Shown here: in pieces, positions 42,907 to 53,094 of the stretch
Layout of the letters: the number at the start of each line of letters is the position of its first letter
Position numbering within the stretch: the stretch's first letter is position 1
Source: an uncultured Porphyromonadaceae bacterium
Lineage (GTDB): Bacteria; Bacteroidota; Bacteroidia; Bacteroidales; Muribaculaceae
NCBI GenBank assembly: GCA_905198125.1
Contig: CAJKBH010000014.1
Coordinates: 1 to 64,000, forward strand
Direction of reading: 5' to 3'
DNA length: 64,000 nucleotides
The notes under the pieces: generated by a model
Seen by the model: only the letters and a program-made list of their open reading frames with translations
What the model was told of the DNA's origin: nothing
Databases searched by the model: none
Program-made: the position numbers and the translations under genes

Positions 42907-43868
42907 GTATGCGGTTCAGGACGGAAATAGAAACCAGAAGGAGCGATATAGCGCTGGCGGCGTACAGGCCGGTGCTGAGCGCGGGGAGTTGCTTCGCCGA
43001 GAACATGGCGGTGCGGATGCGGCAGTGCCTCTGGCCCGCGTCGTTCCCGTTCGGAATGCTGTACAATCCGGCATCCATAGCCATGGTGTTGCGGCTGATG
43101 CTTCTTACCGACCCGGCTACGGCCATGCGGCAGTTCGAGGACACTATGTTCGAGGCCGGAGGCAGATGGCGCTCATGGATGTTCGATTCACGCCTCACCT
43201 CCGATTCACGGCAGGGACTTGCCGATGCTTTCGCACGTCTGCGGCTTGATGTGAGCCGTACCATGACCTTATGCGACACAATCCTGGTCACATTCGGCAC
43301 GGCATGGTGCTATGCCCTGGCAAGCAACGACATGACCGTGGCGAACTGCCACAAGCAGCCGGCCGCGCTGTTCCGCCGTTATCGCCTCGACCCTGACGAA
43401 ATCACCGGCCTGTGGATTCCGTTAATCCGTGAATTGAGCGCCCGGTATCCGGGACTTCGCTTCATATTCACCGTCAGCCCTGTCAGGCATCTCAAAGATG
43501 GATTCCACGAAAACACACTCTCCAAAGCCACGCTGCATCTTGCCGTGGACCGGATATGCTCACAGACCGAAAACACACGCTATTTCCCGGCGTTCGAACT
43601 TGTGACGGACGACCTGCGCGACTACCGTTTCTATGCCTCCGACATGGCGCATCCGTCGGAGATGGCCGTGGAATATGTGTGGCAGCATTTCTGCGACACG
43701 TACATGAGCCCGGAGACACGTCAGGCGATAGCCCGCGGAGAGAAAATACAGAAGCGTCTGTCGCATCGTCCCATGTCGGGCGCACCCGATCCGGAATTCA
43801 CGGCCGAGACCGAACGCCTCTTAGACGAATTCAGACGCGATTTCCCGCAATTACTCCTTCCGCAATGA
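42903..43868 (+). CDS. GSCFA-domain protein
   Basis: 321 residues from ATG 42903. The eponymous motif is LSAGSCFAENMAVRM near residue 26, followed by SFPFGMLYNPASIAM and a C-terminal FYASDMAHPSEMAVEYVWQ, a catalytic-type Asp-x-x-His pair of the SGNH hydrolase fold. Probable acyl esterase acting on an unknown substrate. The stop overlaps the next start. Confidence 0.87.
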   Translation: MSMRFRTEIETRRSDIALAAYRPVLSAGSCFAENMAVRMRQCLWPASFPFGMLYNPASIAMVLRLMLLTDPATAMRQFEDTMFEAGGRWRSWMFDSRLTSDSRQGLADAFARLRLDVSRTMTLCDTILVTFGTAWCYALASNDMTVANCHKQPAALFRRYRLDPDEITGLWIPLIRELSARYPGLRFIFTVSPVRHLKDGFHENTLSKATLHLAVDRICSQTENTRYFPAFELVTDDLRDYRFYASDMAHPSEMAVEYVWQHFCDTYMSPETRQAIARGEKIQKRLSHRPMSGAPDPEFTAETERLLDEFRRDFPQLLLPQ

Positions 43869-44749
43869 GATTCCCATCAATTACCCTTCTGATTGCCGCC
43901 ATAACGCTTTATATCGCGTCCTGTCGCGCCGACAGTTACAGCGAATACATAACCCTGTACAGCGACATGGCCGTGGAGCAACAGGAGCTGCACGGCATCC
44001 CGGCCTCCATCACTCTGGCACAAGGCCTGCTGGAGAGTGCCGCAGGACGTTCCACACTCGCCGTGAAAGGCAACAATCATTTCGGTATCAAGTGCCACAG
44101 CTCGTGGACCGGCGACACGCTGATACGCAGCGACGACCGTCCCGACGACTGCTTCCGCGCATACCCCGACGTACGGCAGTCGTTCGACGACCATTCCCGG
44201 TTCCTGTTGCGCTCGCGCTATGCCTCGCTCTTTAAGCTCGACCCGCTGGATTATGCCTCCTGGGCGCGAGAGCTGAGACGCTGCGGCTACGCCACCGACC
44301 CCAACTACGCCTCGCGCCTGATAGCCATCATCGAGCGTTACGCCCTCTATCTGTACGACACGCCCGAAGGCAGGAAGGCCGACGAGGACGCCGCGTTCAT
44401 CCAGGCGTCGCTAATCTCCACGCATCCCGTGAGACGTGCGCGCGGGCTGCACTACGTCATCGCCGCGCCCGGCGACACGTACACCACGATAGCCCGGGAA
44501 TTCAAGCTTGACGAAAAGAATCTTCGTGAATTCAACGACGCCGGACGCCACGACAAGATCAAGGACTGGGAGGAAGTGTACCTCGAGTCCAAGCTTGACG
44601 ACGCCCCGAAGCACATCGACAAAGCCGTGATAGGCGAGCGCGAGTCGATGCACTCCATCGCCCAGCGCTACGGCATGAAACTGTCGCGCCTCAAGGCCCT
44701 GAACCCCGGCGTCCGCGACAAAGCCGGCGCCACCCTCCGCCTCCGGTAG
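43865..44749 (+). CDS. LysM-containing glucosaminidase (peptidoglycan hydrolase)
   Basis: 294 residues. The N-terminus MRFPSITLLIAAITLYIASC is a signal or lipoprotein signal. The glucosaminidase domain spans about 35-165, with GIPASITLAQGLLESAAGRS, GNNHFGIKCH and YATDPNYASRLIAIIERY. Two LysM-like modules follow (about 195-240 and 247-294). It cleaves glycan strands in the periplasm. Its last 59 bases overlap, convergently, the 3' end of the RND pump gene. Confidence 0.9.
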   Translation: MRFPSITLLIAAITLYIASCRADSYSEYITLYSDMAVEQQELHGIPASITLAQGLLESAAGRSTLAVKGNNHFGIKCHSSWTGDTLIRSDDRPDDCFRAYPDVRQSFDDHSRFLLRSRYASLFKLDPLDYASWARELRRCGYATDPNYASRLIAIIERYALYLYDTPEGRKADEDAAFIQASLISTHPVRRARGLHYVIAAPGDTYTTIAREFKLDEKNLREFNDAGRHDKIKDWEEVYLESKLDDAPKHIDKAVIGERESMHSIAQRYGMKLSRLKALNPGVRDKAGATLRLR

Positions 44750-47700
44750 TGGGAGGAGTGGGAGTATTGGGATTAGACTTACGGCGGAGCTTCTCGGAGA
44801 GGGTCTGCATGAAGGCCCAGAAGTTGGGGACGAAAAGGGTGCCGATGAAGGCGTTCATGGCCATGCCGAACACGACAGCCGCGCCAAGGGCCTTGCGGCT
44901 GCCGGCCCCGGGACCGGTGGCGAACAGCATCGGCATCACGCCGAACACAAACGCCAAGGCGGTCATCATGATGGGGCGGAACCGTATCTGTCCGGCTTCC
45001 TGTGCGGCCTGGATTATAGGCACTCCCTTCTTGCGGTAGTCCATGGCGAATTCCACAATCAGAATGGCGTTCTTGGCGGCCATACCCAACAGCAGGATCA
45101 GTCCGATCTGCGTGTAGATGCTGATGCTCTGGTCCATGCATATACATCCGAACACGGTGCCCAGCACGGCCACAGGCATGGCCAGCACCACCGCTATAGG
45201 ATCGCTCCAGCTTTCATACTGGGCCGCCAGCACCAGTATGGTCATGATGATGGCGAAGATGAACACTACGTTCACCGTCAGGCCAGACTGCGTCTCCTGA
45301 TATGCCTCGCCGGTCCAGGCGTAGCTGTAGTTCTTTCCCAATTTGTCGTGCACCATCTGCTCCATTGCCTTGATGCCCTCGGACGAGCTTACGCCCTTGG
45401 CCGGCGTGGCGGTCACTCCGGCGGTGGTGTACATGTTGTATCGGTTCACGGACGACACGCCCATCATCGGCTCGATGGTGGTGAACGACGAGAAAGGCAC
45501 CATCTCGCCCTGCGCGTTGGCCACACTGAGGTGCATCACGTCGTCGATGTTGGCGCGTGCGCTGCCGGCTCCCTTCATCACGACCTGGAAACTGCGGCCG
45601 AATTCGTCGAAGTCGTTGATATATCCCTGTCCCATGAACGAGGACAGCGTGTTGTAGATGGATTCCAGCGATATGCCCATCAGTTCGGCGCGGTCGCGGT
45701 CGAACTTGAGCCTGTACTGCGGCGTGGAGCCCTGGAAGGTAGTCGTGATGGACGCGATCTTGGGATTATCGGCCGCTGCGGCCTGCAGCGTCTTTACCGC
45801 CTCCTCAAGCGCTTCGGTGCCGAGGCTGGATATGTCCAGAATCTGCATCTCCAGGCCCGACGACATGCCGAGGCCCTGGATGGCGGGTGGATTCACCGAG
45901 AACGACACGGCTTCCTGGTATTTTGACGTGATGGCGTTGACGCGCTCTATTATCGAGTTGATGTTTCCCTCCTTACCCTTGCGCTCGCTCCACGGTTTCA
46001 GCTGAATCATGAATGAAGCGCCGTTCGAGCCGGAGCCGCCGAAGAAGGACTGGCCGGCCATGGAAATGATATATTCCGCTTCGGGCACTTTCTCCTGAAT
46101 CTCGCGCTCCATGGCGTCCACCACTTTCTGTGTCCTTTCAAGCGAGGCACCCGGCGGGAGCTGTATGCTGGTCATGAAGTGACCCATATCCTCGGCCGGT
46201 ATATAACTCGTGGGCCACTTTATAAAGCCCCAGAAAGCCACTATTGTAATGGCAAGATACACAAGCATGGCCACCTTGTCATGCTTCAGCATCTTGCCGA
46301 TACTGCGCGCGTAGAGTGCTTCGAACCACGCCCAGAAGCGGTTGAACCATCGGTAGACGATGAATTTCGATTCCTTCGGCGGCTCCAGGAACAGGGCGCA
46401 TAGCGCTGGAGTAAGCGTCAGGGCGTTGAATCCGGAAAATGCCGTGGATATGGCTATGGTGAGGGCGAACTGCTTGTAAAGCTGTCCCGTGATGCCGCTC
46501 ACGAACGCCGTGGGCACGAACACCGACATAAGCACCAGCACCTCGCCGATGACCGGGCCGGTCAGTTCCTGCATGGCCTGCCGGGCCGCCTGTTCCCGGG
46601 TCAGCTTGCCTTGGGCCAGCAACCTCATGCAGTCCTCCACCACCACGATGGCGTCGTCCACCACGATGGCTATGGCCAGCACCAGACCGAACAGCGTGAG
46701 GGTATTGATGGTGAAGCCCATCAGCTTCATAACGGCGAACGTGGCTATCAGCGACACCGGAATGGTGATCATCGGAATGATGACCGCGCGCCAGTTCTGC
46801 AGGAAGATCATGATGACCAGCATCACGATCAGCGTGGTCTCCAGGAACGTTACCAGTACCTCGTCGATGGACTTATGCACGAAGTCGGTGGAGTTCATCA
46901 CCACGTTGTAGTGCACTCCGTCGGGGAAATACTGCGACAGGCGGTCCAGCTCCTTGATGGCGCCGTCGGCCACCTCCAGCGCGTTGGCGCCCGGCAGCTG
47001 CGATATGCCCATCAGGGCCGTCTCCTGACCGTTTACCTTGGTGACAGTGGAATATGAGCTGCTGCCCAGTTCCACGCGGGCTATGTCCTTAAGCCGGAGC
47101 AGGCCGCCGTCGGCTGAACGAAGCACTATGTCCTCGAACTGGCTGACGTCCGACAGACGCCCCTGGACCGACAGCGTGTAGCTGAACTCGTCGTTGCCCG
47201 ACAGGGGAGCCTCGCCGACCGAACCGGCCGACACCTCCATGTTCTGCGCCGACACAGCGGCCCGCACGTCGGCCGGAGTCACGCCGCGTGCCCGCATCTT
47301 GGCCGGATCCAGCCATAGCCGCATGGAGTACTCGCCGGCACCGAACGCACCGACATCACCCACGCCCTTGACGCGCGACAGCGGGTCGACCAGATGCAGC
47401 TGGGCGTAGTTGGTGAGATACAGCGCGTCATATTCCTTCGGGTTGTCGCTTTCGAGGGTCACGAACAGCACGTTGTTGCTGCTGCGCTTGCTCACGGTGA
47501 CCCCCTGTTCCACCACTGCCTCGGGCAGCTGCGCCTGAACCTGCGACACCTGATTCTGTATGTCGATGGCAGCCTGGTCCACGTCCGTTCCGTTCTCGAA
47601 CGTCACCGTCAGGCTATACGATCCGTCGTCGCCCGAAGTGGACGACATATACATCATACCCTCCACGCCGTTTACCTGCTGTTCCACCGGAACGCCGATG

Positions 47701-47882
47701 GCCTGGGCCACCGTAGTGGCCGACGCGCCGGGATAGTTGGCCATGACCATAACGGTCGGAGGCGTGATGTCGGGATACTGTGCGATCGGCAGGGTGTACA
47801 TGCACAGCAGACCGGCCAGTACCATCAGTATGGCTATGACCGTGGCGAATATAGGCCGCTTTATGAAGAAGTCACTGAACAT
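44691..47882 (-). CDS. RND efflux transporter (AcrB/MexB, HAE1 type)
   Basis: Proton-driven inner-membrane pump of 1063 residues. It starts MFSDFFIKRPIFATVIAIL and has the TM4 proton-relay pair in VLAIAIVVDDAIVVVED, two large periplasmic loops and the usual 12 helices. The C-terminal 30 residues (NPNTPTPPTTGGGGWRR and on) are poorly conserved and lie antisense to the glucosaminidase gene. Third gene of a tolC-adaptor-pump operon, 13 bp after the adaptor. Confidence 0.95.
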   Translation of the reverse strand: MFSDFFIKRPIFATVIAILMVLAGLLCMYTLPIAQYPDITPPTVMVMANYPGASATTVAQAIGVPVEQQVNGVEGMMYMSSTSGDDGSYSLTVTFENGTDVDQAAIDIQNQVSQVQAQLPEAVVEQGVTVSKRSSNNVLFVTLESDNPKEYDALYLTNYAQLHLVDPLSRVKGVGDVGAFGAGEYSMRLWLDPAKMRARGVTPADVRAAVSAQNMEVSAGSVGEAPLSGNDEFSYTLSVQGRLSDVSQFEDIVLRSADGGLLRLKDIARVELGSSSYSTVTKVNGQETALMGISQLPGANALEVADGAIKELDRLSQYFPDGVHYNVVMNSTDFVHKSIDEVLVTFLETTLIVMLVIMIFLQNWRAVIIPMITIPVSLIATFAVMKLMGFTINTLTLFGLVLAIAIVVDDAIVVVEDCMRLLAQGKLTREQAARQAMQELTGPVIGEVLVLMSVFVPTAFVSGITGQLYKQFALTIAISTAFSGFNALTLTPALCALFLEPPKESKFIVYRWFNRFWAWFEALYARSIGKMLKHDKVAMLVYLAITIVAFWGFIKWPTSYIPAEDMGHFMTSIQLPPGASLERTQKVVDAMEREIQEKVPEAEYIISMAGQSFFGGSGSNGASFMIQLKPWSERKGKEGNINSIIERVNAITSKYQEAVSFSVNPPAIQGLGMSSGLEMQILDISSLGTEALEEAVKTLQAAAADNPKIASITTTFQGSTPQYRLKFDRDRAELMGISLESIYNTLSSFMGQGYINDFDEFGRSFQVVMKGAGSARANIDDVMHLSVANAQGEMVPFSSFTTIEPMMGVSSVNRYNMYTTAGVTATPAKGVSSSEGIKAMEQMVHDKLGKNYSYAWTGEAYQETQSGLTVNVVFIFAIIMTILVLAAQYESWSDPIAVVLAMPVAVLGTVFGCICMDQSISIYTQIGLILLLGMAAKNAILIVEFAMDYRKKGVPIIQAAQEAGQIRFRPIMMTALAFVFGVMPMLFATGPGAGSRKALGAAVVFGMAMNAFIGTLFVPNFWAFMQTLSEKLRRKSNPNTPTPPTTGGGGWRRLCRGRRGSGP

Positions 47883-47895
47883 GGCTCACCTCGTT

Positions 47896-49071
47896 TTATT
47901 TTGCCTGTACTTTGCTTTGCTTCGTCGCGCCCTGCACCACAGGACGCACCTTCTCGCCGTTGCGCACCGTCAGCAATGCCTGGGTCACATAGCGGTCACC
48001 CGGCTTGATTCCGCTGTTGATGATGCGCAGCGTGTCGCGGAACAGCTCGCCCGTCTGCACGGGAGTGTACACCACCTTGTCGCTGTCGTTGACCACATAC
48101 AGATAGCTTCCGCGCTGGTCGCGTCCGATGGACGCGTCGCGCACCAGCACCGCATGAGGCTCCACGCCGTAGGGCAAATCGACGGTGACATACATGCCGT
48201 CTTTCAGCAGCTTGTCCTTGTTTGTCACCGTTCCCTCCAGAGTCAGCGTACCGGTAGCCGCATCCACGGCCGGAGAAGTATAATAGAGATCGGCAGTGAA
48301 GGCGACGGGCAGATCGGGGGTGAAGCGCAACGGTACGGCCGTGTAGAGAGGGCCCTTGCCCTCGGCGGTATTGACCGACATGAGACGGTACTGCGCCTCC
48401 TCGATGTCGAACACCGCCTTCATCTGCCGGTCGTCGTAGATCGAAGCGAGTTTAACGGGCTGTGCCGCACCGGCCACATAATTGCCGGCCGTCACCACAG
48501 GAGTCGTTATCAGGCCCGAAACCGGCGCCGTGACGGTGCAATAACCCAAGTTGGTGCGTGCGGTGCGCAGAGCCGCCTCGTAATTGCGGATGGAGGCCTC
48601 GGCGCTCTCCATGCTGCTCTTGGCCTGCAGCAGTTCCATCTCGGACACGGCATCCGACTCAATGGCCTTCTTCATGGCCTCGTACTGGCGCGAGGAATAG
48701 TCGTACTGCGCACGGGCCGTTGAGAGTCCTGCCGACGCCTGGTTCACCGCATCGCGGTATTTGGTGGATTCGATGGTAAAGAGCACCTGGCCCTTCGATA
48801 CATAGCTGCCCTCCTTGTAGTTCACGCTGAGGATGCGGCCGTTGACCAGCGCCATCACATCGGCCGAACTGACCGAACGGATATAGCCGGGATAGGTCTT
48901 GTGCAGCACTACGGAATCCTGCACGGGATAGGCCACATTTATTTCCGGAACCTCCGCGGTCTCCTTCTTCTCCTTGCGGCAACCGCAGAAGGCTATCAGC
49001 AACGTCAGCGCCAGGGGCACCAGTATCAGGTCCTTTAATTCCAATTTATATGTGAGTCTGCGTGTTTTCAT
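47896..49071 (-). CDS. RND periplasmic adaptor (membrane fusion) lipoprotein
   Basis: 391 residues with a lipobox in LLIAFCGC. The layout is beta-barrel, lipoyl (VMALVNGRILSVNYKEGSYVSKGQ), alpha-hairpin (about 100-170) and the mirrored lipoyl half with VTAPVSGLITTPVVTAGNYV. It couples the pump to the outer-membrane channel encoded upstream. Confidence 0.93.
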   Translation of the reverse strand: MKTRRLTYKLELKDLILVPLALTLLIAFCGCRKEKKETAEVPEINVAYPVQDSVVLHKTYPGYIRSVSSADVMALVNGRILSVNYKEGSYVSKGQVLFTIESTKYRDAVNQASAGLSTARAQYDYSSRQYEAMKKAIESDAVSEMELLQAKSSMESAEASIRNYEAALRTARTNLGYCTVTAPVSGLITTPVVTAGNYVAGAAQPVKLASIYDDRQMKAVFDIEEAQYRLMSVNTAEGKGPLYTAVPLRFTPDLPVAFTADLYYTSPAVDAATGTLTLEGTVTNKDKLLKDGMYVTVDLPYGVEPHAVLVRDASIGRDQRGSYLYVVNDSDKVVYTPVQTGELFRDTLRIINSGIKPGDRYVTQALLTVRNGEKVRPVVQGATKQSKVQAK

Positions 49072-49125
49072 AATATCGGGGGGCTAAACTGTCTTATCTT
49101 CTAACTCATCACTTGTCACTATCAC

Positions 49126-50514
49126 CTACACCGGTCCTGCCGTGCACTGATATATCCGGATGGCGGAATTCAGCGCCGATGCACGGGTCTGCAGCAATGT
49201 GTTCTGATACTCCAGAAGGCTTACCAGCGAGTTCATCACGTCAGTAAATGGCGCCAGGCCGCGTTTGTAACGGTCAACGGAGAGATCGAGCGACTCGCGG
49301 GCCTGCTCGTTCACCTTGCGTATCAGGTCTATCCGTTCCAGGTCGCTGCGGTAGGTCTGCAGCGCGTCGTCGGTCTCGATCACAGCGTTCATCACCGTCT
49401 GGTTGTAGCTGTCTATGCCGAGCTGCATCTGCTCCCTGGCCTCGGCCACGCGGTATTTGCGGGCCAGACCCTCGAAAATGGTCCAGCTGAGTTGCGGGGC
49501 GATGCTGTAAGTGAAACTCTTGTCTGTGAACATGTCGCGCAGGTCGTGCGCCTGGGTGCCTATGCTTCCGGCCAGCGACAGTGTGGGCAGGAAATCCTTC
49601 TTTGCCACCCCGAGTTGCGCGGCATATTCCGCCACCAGCATCTCGGCCTGCAATATGTCGGGACGGCGGCGCAACAGGTCGGCCGGCACGCCGATGTCTG
49701 TCATTACGAACGGATTGGGGAGCTTGGCCGGTTTGTCAAGAAGATAGGCGAGCTTTTCGGGATAGCAGCCCACCAACATGGCCAGCGAATTGAGGGCGGC
49801 TGTTTTCTGCTGCCGCAGCGAGGGGAGCGTGGCCTGGGTGGAATAGAGCACCGTGAGCGACTGCGCCACGTCGAGTTTTGAGACAAGTCCGCATTCATGG
49901 CGTGTCTCGGTGATGGAATGTATCTTGGTCTGAGTCTCGATCTGCTGTTCGGCGACCTGAATCTGACCCTCGGCCAGCAGCAGGTTCATATAGGCCGTGG
50001 CTATGTTTGCAGCCAGCGACACCATGGCGGCGTCATATTCGGCCTTGGTGGCGCGGTAAGCCGCCTTCCCGGCCTTGGACTGCGCTGCCACACGACCGAA
50101 CACGTCGATTTCCCAATTGAAATTAAGACCTAAGGAGAAATAGGACATCGTCGCCGGTTTTCCGAGAGGAGAGGTGTCGCCCGACGAACGGTCGCGGTTC
50201 CAGCCGGCGGAAAGGCCAAGCTGAGGATACCACCCTGACTGAGCGGCACGCCAGGCGTTGCGGCTCATCTCGATGCGGCGCATGGCCTGACGCAGGTCAA
50301 GGGAATTCTCCATTCCCTGATCGATCAGGGCGGTTAGCTGCGGGTCGCCGAAGTTCTCCCACCAGCGGCGGTCGGCTTCGGCGCTGGCCGTCACCTGCGG
50401 TTCGTATGTCCATTCGGCGGGCAACGGAACGGCCGGCTCGGGCGTCTGTGCCCGGAGCCGGGGTGCTCCTGCAGCTACGGATATCACCGCAAGTGTAACT
50501 ATCAACCTTTTCAT
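49126..50514 (-). CDS. TolC/OprM-family outer membrane efflux channel
   Basis: 462 residues with a signal peptide ending at LRAQ. It has two OEP repeats with the typical long helices, WWENFGDPQLTALIDQGM near residue 50, RRPDILQAEMLVAEYAAQLG and YRVAEAREQM. First gene of the efflux operon. No lipobox is evident, unlike many OprM proteins. Confidence 0.93.
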   Translation of the reverse strand: MKRLIVTLAVISVAAGAPRLRAQTPEPAVPLPAEWTYEPQVTASAEADRRWWENFGDPQLTALIDQGMENSLDLRQAMRRIEMSRNAWRAAQSGWYPQLGLSAGWNRDRSSGDTSPLGKPATMSYFSLGLNFNWEIDVFGRVAAQSKAGKAAYRATKAEYDAAMVSLAANIATAYMNLLLAEGQIQVAEQQIETQTKIHSITETRHECGLVSKLDVAQSLTVLYSTQATLPSLRQQKTAALNSLAMLVGCYPEKLAYLLDKPAKLPNPFVMTDIGVPADLLRRRPDILQAEMLVAEYAAQLGVAKKDFLPTLSLAGSIGTQAHDLRDMFTDKSFTYSIAPQLSWTIFEGLARKYRVAEAREQMQLGIDSYNQTVMNAVIETDDALQTYRSDLERIDLIRKVNEQARESLDLSVDRYKRGLAPFTDVMNSLVSLLEYQNTLLQTRASALNSAIRIYQCTAGPV

Positions 50515-50581
50515 GCCCTTGATGTGTGTCTGTGTTTTTCAATATTTTCACAATATTAACAAAATACAGAAACATTTTGGT

Positions 50582-51559
50582 TCACACCAAGGGAGCGATT
50601 TTTCTGAGTATACCGGGACCGAGCAGGGATATACCGGCTCCGATGCGGTTCTTTATTCGGGATTGGAAATTGAAGATTGAATTGCTGCGGAGACGTCTGA
50701 TCTGGGCATAACAACCGGCCTGAATATCACGCGCTTGCTGTCGCGTGATATCTCCGCGACGGGCGGCAAGTTCGGAAAGCATGAATATATTGAAGTTGGC
50801 GCTCATTCGCCGGTCGCGCATGGCGCGCAGTATTTCGGGGCTGCGGCTTTGGCCCCAGGTCTCGAGCTGTTCAGTCACGGTCAGCACGTCCAGACGCTGA
50901 AGCGTGAAGCGATGCATATAGCTGTCGGGATTCTGACGGTAGCCATACAGCGGAGCATCGACACATACTATCCTGTCGGCCGATTCCATCAGCCTGCAGG
51001 CTATCTCCAGGTCCTCGTACCAGCCGGGATAGAACCGTTTATTGTCCCATAATCGCCGATTATACAGTTTTCCGCAAGCCGAAACATTCAGGCCCGAGGT
51101 TTGGTAATAGGCTTCTAAGATTGCGTTCTGAGCAGCAAGAATTCTTTCTTCTTTATCGTTATATGATGATACGAGCCATTGTGATTCTTGCCTTGATGAA
51201 GTGAATTTGTATATGCCACAACTTACCATGTCGGCATCATGCCGCACTGCCAATCGATGCAACAGGCAAATCATGTCAGGATGCAATACATCGTCCGCAT
51301 CCAGAAATGTAATCCATTCCCCATGACACACATCCAAACCGTAATTGCGGGCTGACGAAAGGCCGCCGTTCTCTTTGTGCTCTACCCGGATACGCGGGTC
51401 GGAAGCGGCATACCCGTCACACAGACCGGGAGTGGCGTCGGTGCTGCCATCGTCCACCAACATCAGCTCCCAGTCCTGTTCGGTCTGTGCCAGCACGCTC
51501 CGCACGGCAGCCGGAAGCCACCGCTCGGCGTTATAGGCCGGCACTATTATGCTGACCAT
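50582..51559 (-). CDS. family 2 glycosyltransferase
   Basis: Cytoplasmic GT-A enzyme of 325 residues: MVSIIVPAYNAERWLPAAV opens the nucleotide-sugar domain, VDDGSTDATPGLCDGY and ITFLDADDVLHPDMI hold the metal/donor motifs (DxD type LDADD). The acceptor domain is not diagnostic, so donor and product are unknown; capsule, LPS or glycoprotein synthesis are possible. It stands 21 bp downstream of frr. Confidence 0.9.
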   Translation of the reverse strand: MVSIIVPAYNAERWLPAAVRSVLAQTEQDWELMLVDDGSTDATPGLCDGYAASDPRIRVEHKENGGLSSARNYGLDVCHGEWITFLDADDVLHPDMICLLHRLAVRHDADMVSCGIYKFTSSRQESQWLVSSYNDKEERILAAQNAILEAYYQTSGLNVSACGKLYNRRLWDNKRFYPGWYEDLEIACRLMESADRIVCVDAPLYGYRQNPDSYMHRFTLQRLDVLTVTEQLETWGQSRSPEILRAMRDRRMSANFNIFMLSELAARRGDITRQQARDIQAGCYAQIRRLRSNSIFNFQSRIKNRIGAGISLLGPGILRKIAPLV

Positions 51560-51580
51560 ATTGTCTGTACGGTCAGGGTA

Positions 51581-52141
51581 TTATACGGTCAGGATCTCCT
51601 TCTCCTTCTCGGCGAAGATGGCGTCGATCTTCTTCACATACTTGTCGTGAAGCTTCTGCACGTCGGCCTCGGCATCTTTCTCGGCATCCTCGCTCAAGCC
51701 GTTCTTGATTTCCTTCTTCAGCCCCTCGATAGCCTCGCGACGGGCGTTGCGCACCGACACCTTGGCGTTCTCGGCCTCGGTCTTGGACTGCTTAACCAGC
51801 TGCTTGCGGCGCTCCTCGGTCAACGGGGGGATGCCTAAGCGGATCACCTCGCCGTTGTTCTCGGGCGTGATGCCGAGTTCGGAATTGATGATGGCCTTCT
51901 CAATCTCCTTGAACATAGCCTTCTCCCACGGGGTGATGGCGATGGTGCGCGCATCGGGCACACTGACGTTGGCCACGTTGGAGATAGGCGCTTTCGTGCC
52001 GTAATAGTCCACCTTGATGCCGTCCAGCAGCTTGGTCGACGCCTTGCCGGCGCGGATGTGCTGCAGAGTTTCGTCCAGATAGTCCACTGCCATCTCCATC
52101 GAGTCCTCCGCGTCCTGCAGATATTCCTTTACCTCTTTCAT
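51581..52141 (-). CDS. frr: ribosome recycling factor
   Basis: 186 residues, the family length. VDYLDETLQHIRAGKASTKLLD and the C-terminal coiled-coil region with EERRKQLVKQSKTEAENAKV are diagnostic. With EF-G it splits post-termination ribosomes. Downstream of pyrH by 27 bp, a common pairing. Confidence 0.97.
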   Translation of the reverse strand: MKEVKEYLQDAEDSMEMAVDYLDETLQHIRAGKASTKLLDGIKVDYYGTKAPISNVANVSVPDARTIAITPWEKAMFKEIEKAIINSELGITPENNGEVIRLGIPPLTEERRKQLVKQSKTEAENAKVSVRNARREAIEGLKKEIKNGLSEDAEKDAEADVQKLHDKYVKKIDAIFAEKEKEILTV

Positions 52142-52168
52142 TGTATTTCGGTTTTATTATTATCTTGA

Positions 52169-52876
52169 TTATTTGTGCAGCACGGTGCCGATGGGGTCGC
52201 CTGCCAGGATACGTCCCAGGTTGCCTTCGGTGTCCATGTCGAACACCGCCACCGGCATGTCGTTCTCCTTGCACATCACCGTAGCCGTCAGGTCCATCAC
52301 CTTCAGGTTCTTTTCCAACATCTCGTCGTAGGTGATCTCGTCATATTTCTTAGCTGTCGGATCCTTCTCCGGGTCGGCGGTATAGACTCCGTCCACACGG
52401 GTGCCTTTCAACATCACATCGGCCTCTATCTCGATGGCGCGCAGTGATGCGCCGGTGTCGGTGGTGAAGTAGGGGTTGCCGGTACCGCCGGCAATGATGG
52501 CGACAGTGCCCGTCTCCATAGCCTTGATTGCCGCCCATTTGGAGTAAGCCAGGCCGATCGGCTCCATACGTATGGCCGTGAACACCTGTGACGGCTGACC
52601 GATAGCCTCTAACGCCGAACTTAGCGCTAAGGAATTGATCACGGTGGCCAGCATACCCATCTGATCGCCCTTGACGCGGTCAAAACCCTTGGAGGCGCCC
52701 TTCAGGCCGCGGAAGATGTTGCCCCCGCCGATCACTATACCTATCTGCACCCCTTTGGACGCAGCCGACGCAATCTGCTTTGCGTATGAGTTCAACCGGT
52801 CGGTATCGATGCCCCGGCCTTCGCCGGCACCCAGGCTCTCGCCCGACAGTTTCAATAATATCCTGTTGTATTTCAT
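52169..52876 (-). CDS. pyrH: UMP kinase
   Basis: 235 residues: phosphate loop LLKLSGESLGAGEG, GIVIGGGNIFRG, and VDGVYTADPEKDPTAKKYD of the amino acid kinase family. It makes UDP from UMP. First gene of pyrH-frr-glycosyltransferase. Confidence 0.97.
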   Translation of the reverse strand: MKYNRILLKLSGESLGAGEGRGIDTDRLNSYAKQIASAASKGVQIGIVIGGGNIFRGLKGASKGFDRVKGDQMGMLATVINSLALSSALEAIGQPSQVFTAIRMEPIGLAYSKWAAIKAMETGTVAIIAGGTGNPYFTTDTGASLRAIEIEADVMLKGTRVDGVYTADPEKDPTAKKYDEITYDEMLEKNLKVMDLTATVMCKENDMPVAVFDMDTEGNLGRILAGDPIGTVLHK

Positions 52877-52895
52877 CTCATCATTTGTTTAATGC

Positions 52896-52903
52896 CAAAA
52901 TTA
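52896..52903 (-). promoter_or_regulatory. candidate -7 element of pyrH-frr
   Basis: Minus-strand TAATTTTG about 20 bp before the pyrH ATG. No clear -33 partner. Confidence 0.45.
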
Positions 52904-53094
52904 AGAAAAATATCTCATACTGCGAAGAATTCTGTGGGGAGAATGCAAAATTTTCATATAATTCAACTTCTGCCAGCTCCGGTTACAATTGAAAAATCAA
53001 GATCATACCAACTCCGACTTACAGAGTCTTAAACCCACGCTTACAAAGCCTTAAACCCGCATGATGCTTCGGAGAGCCTGCGCCTCTATTAATT

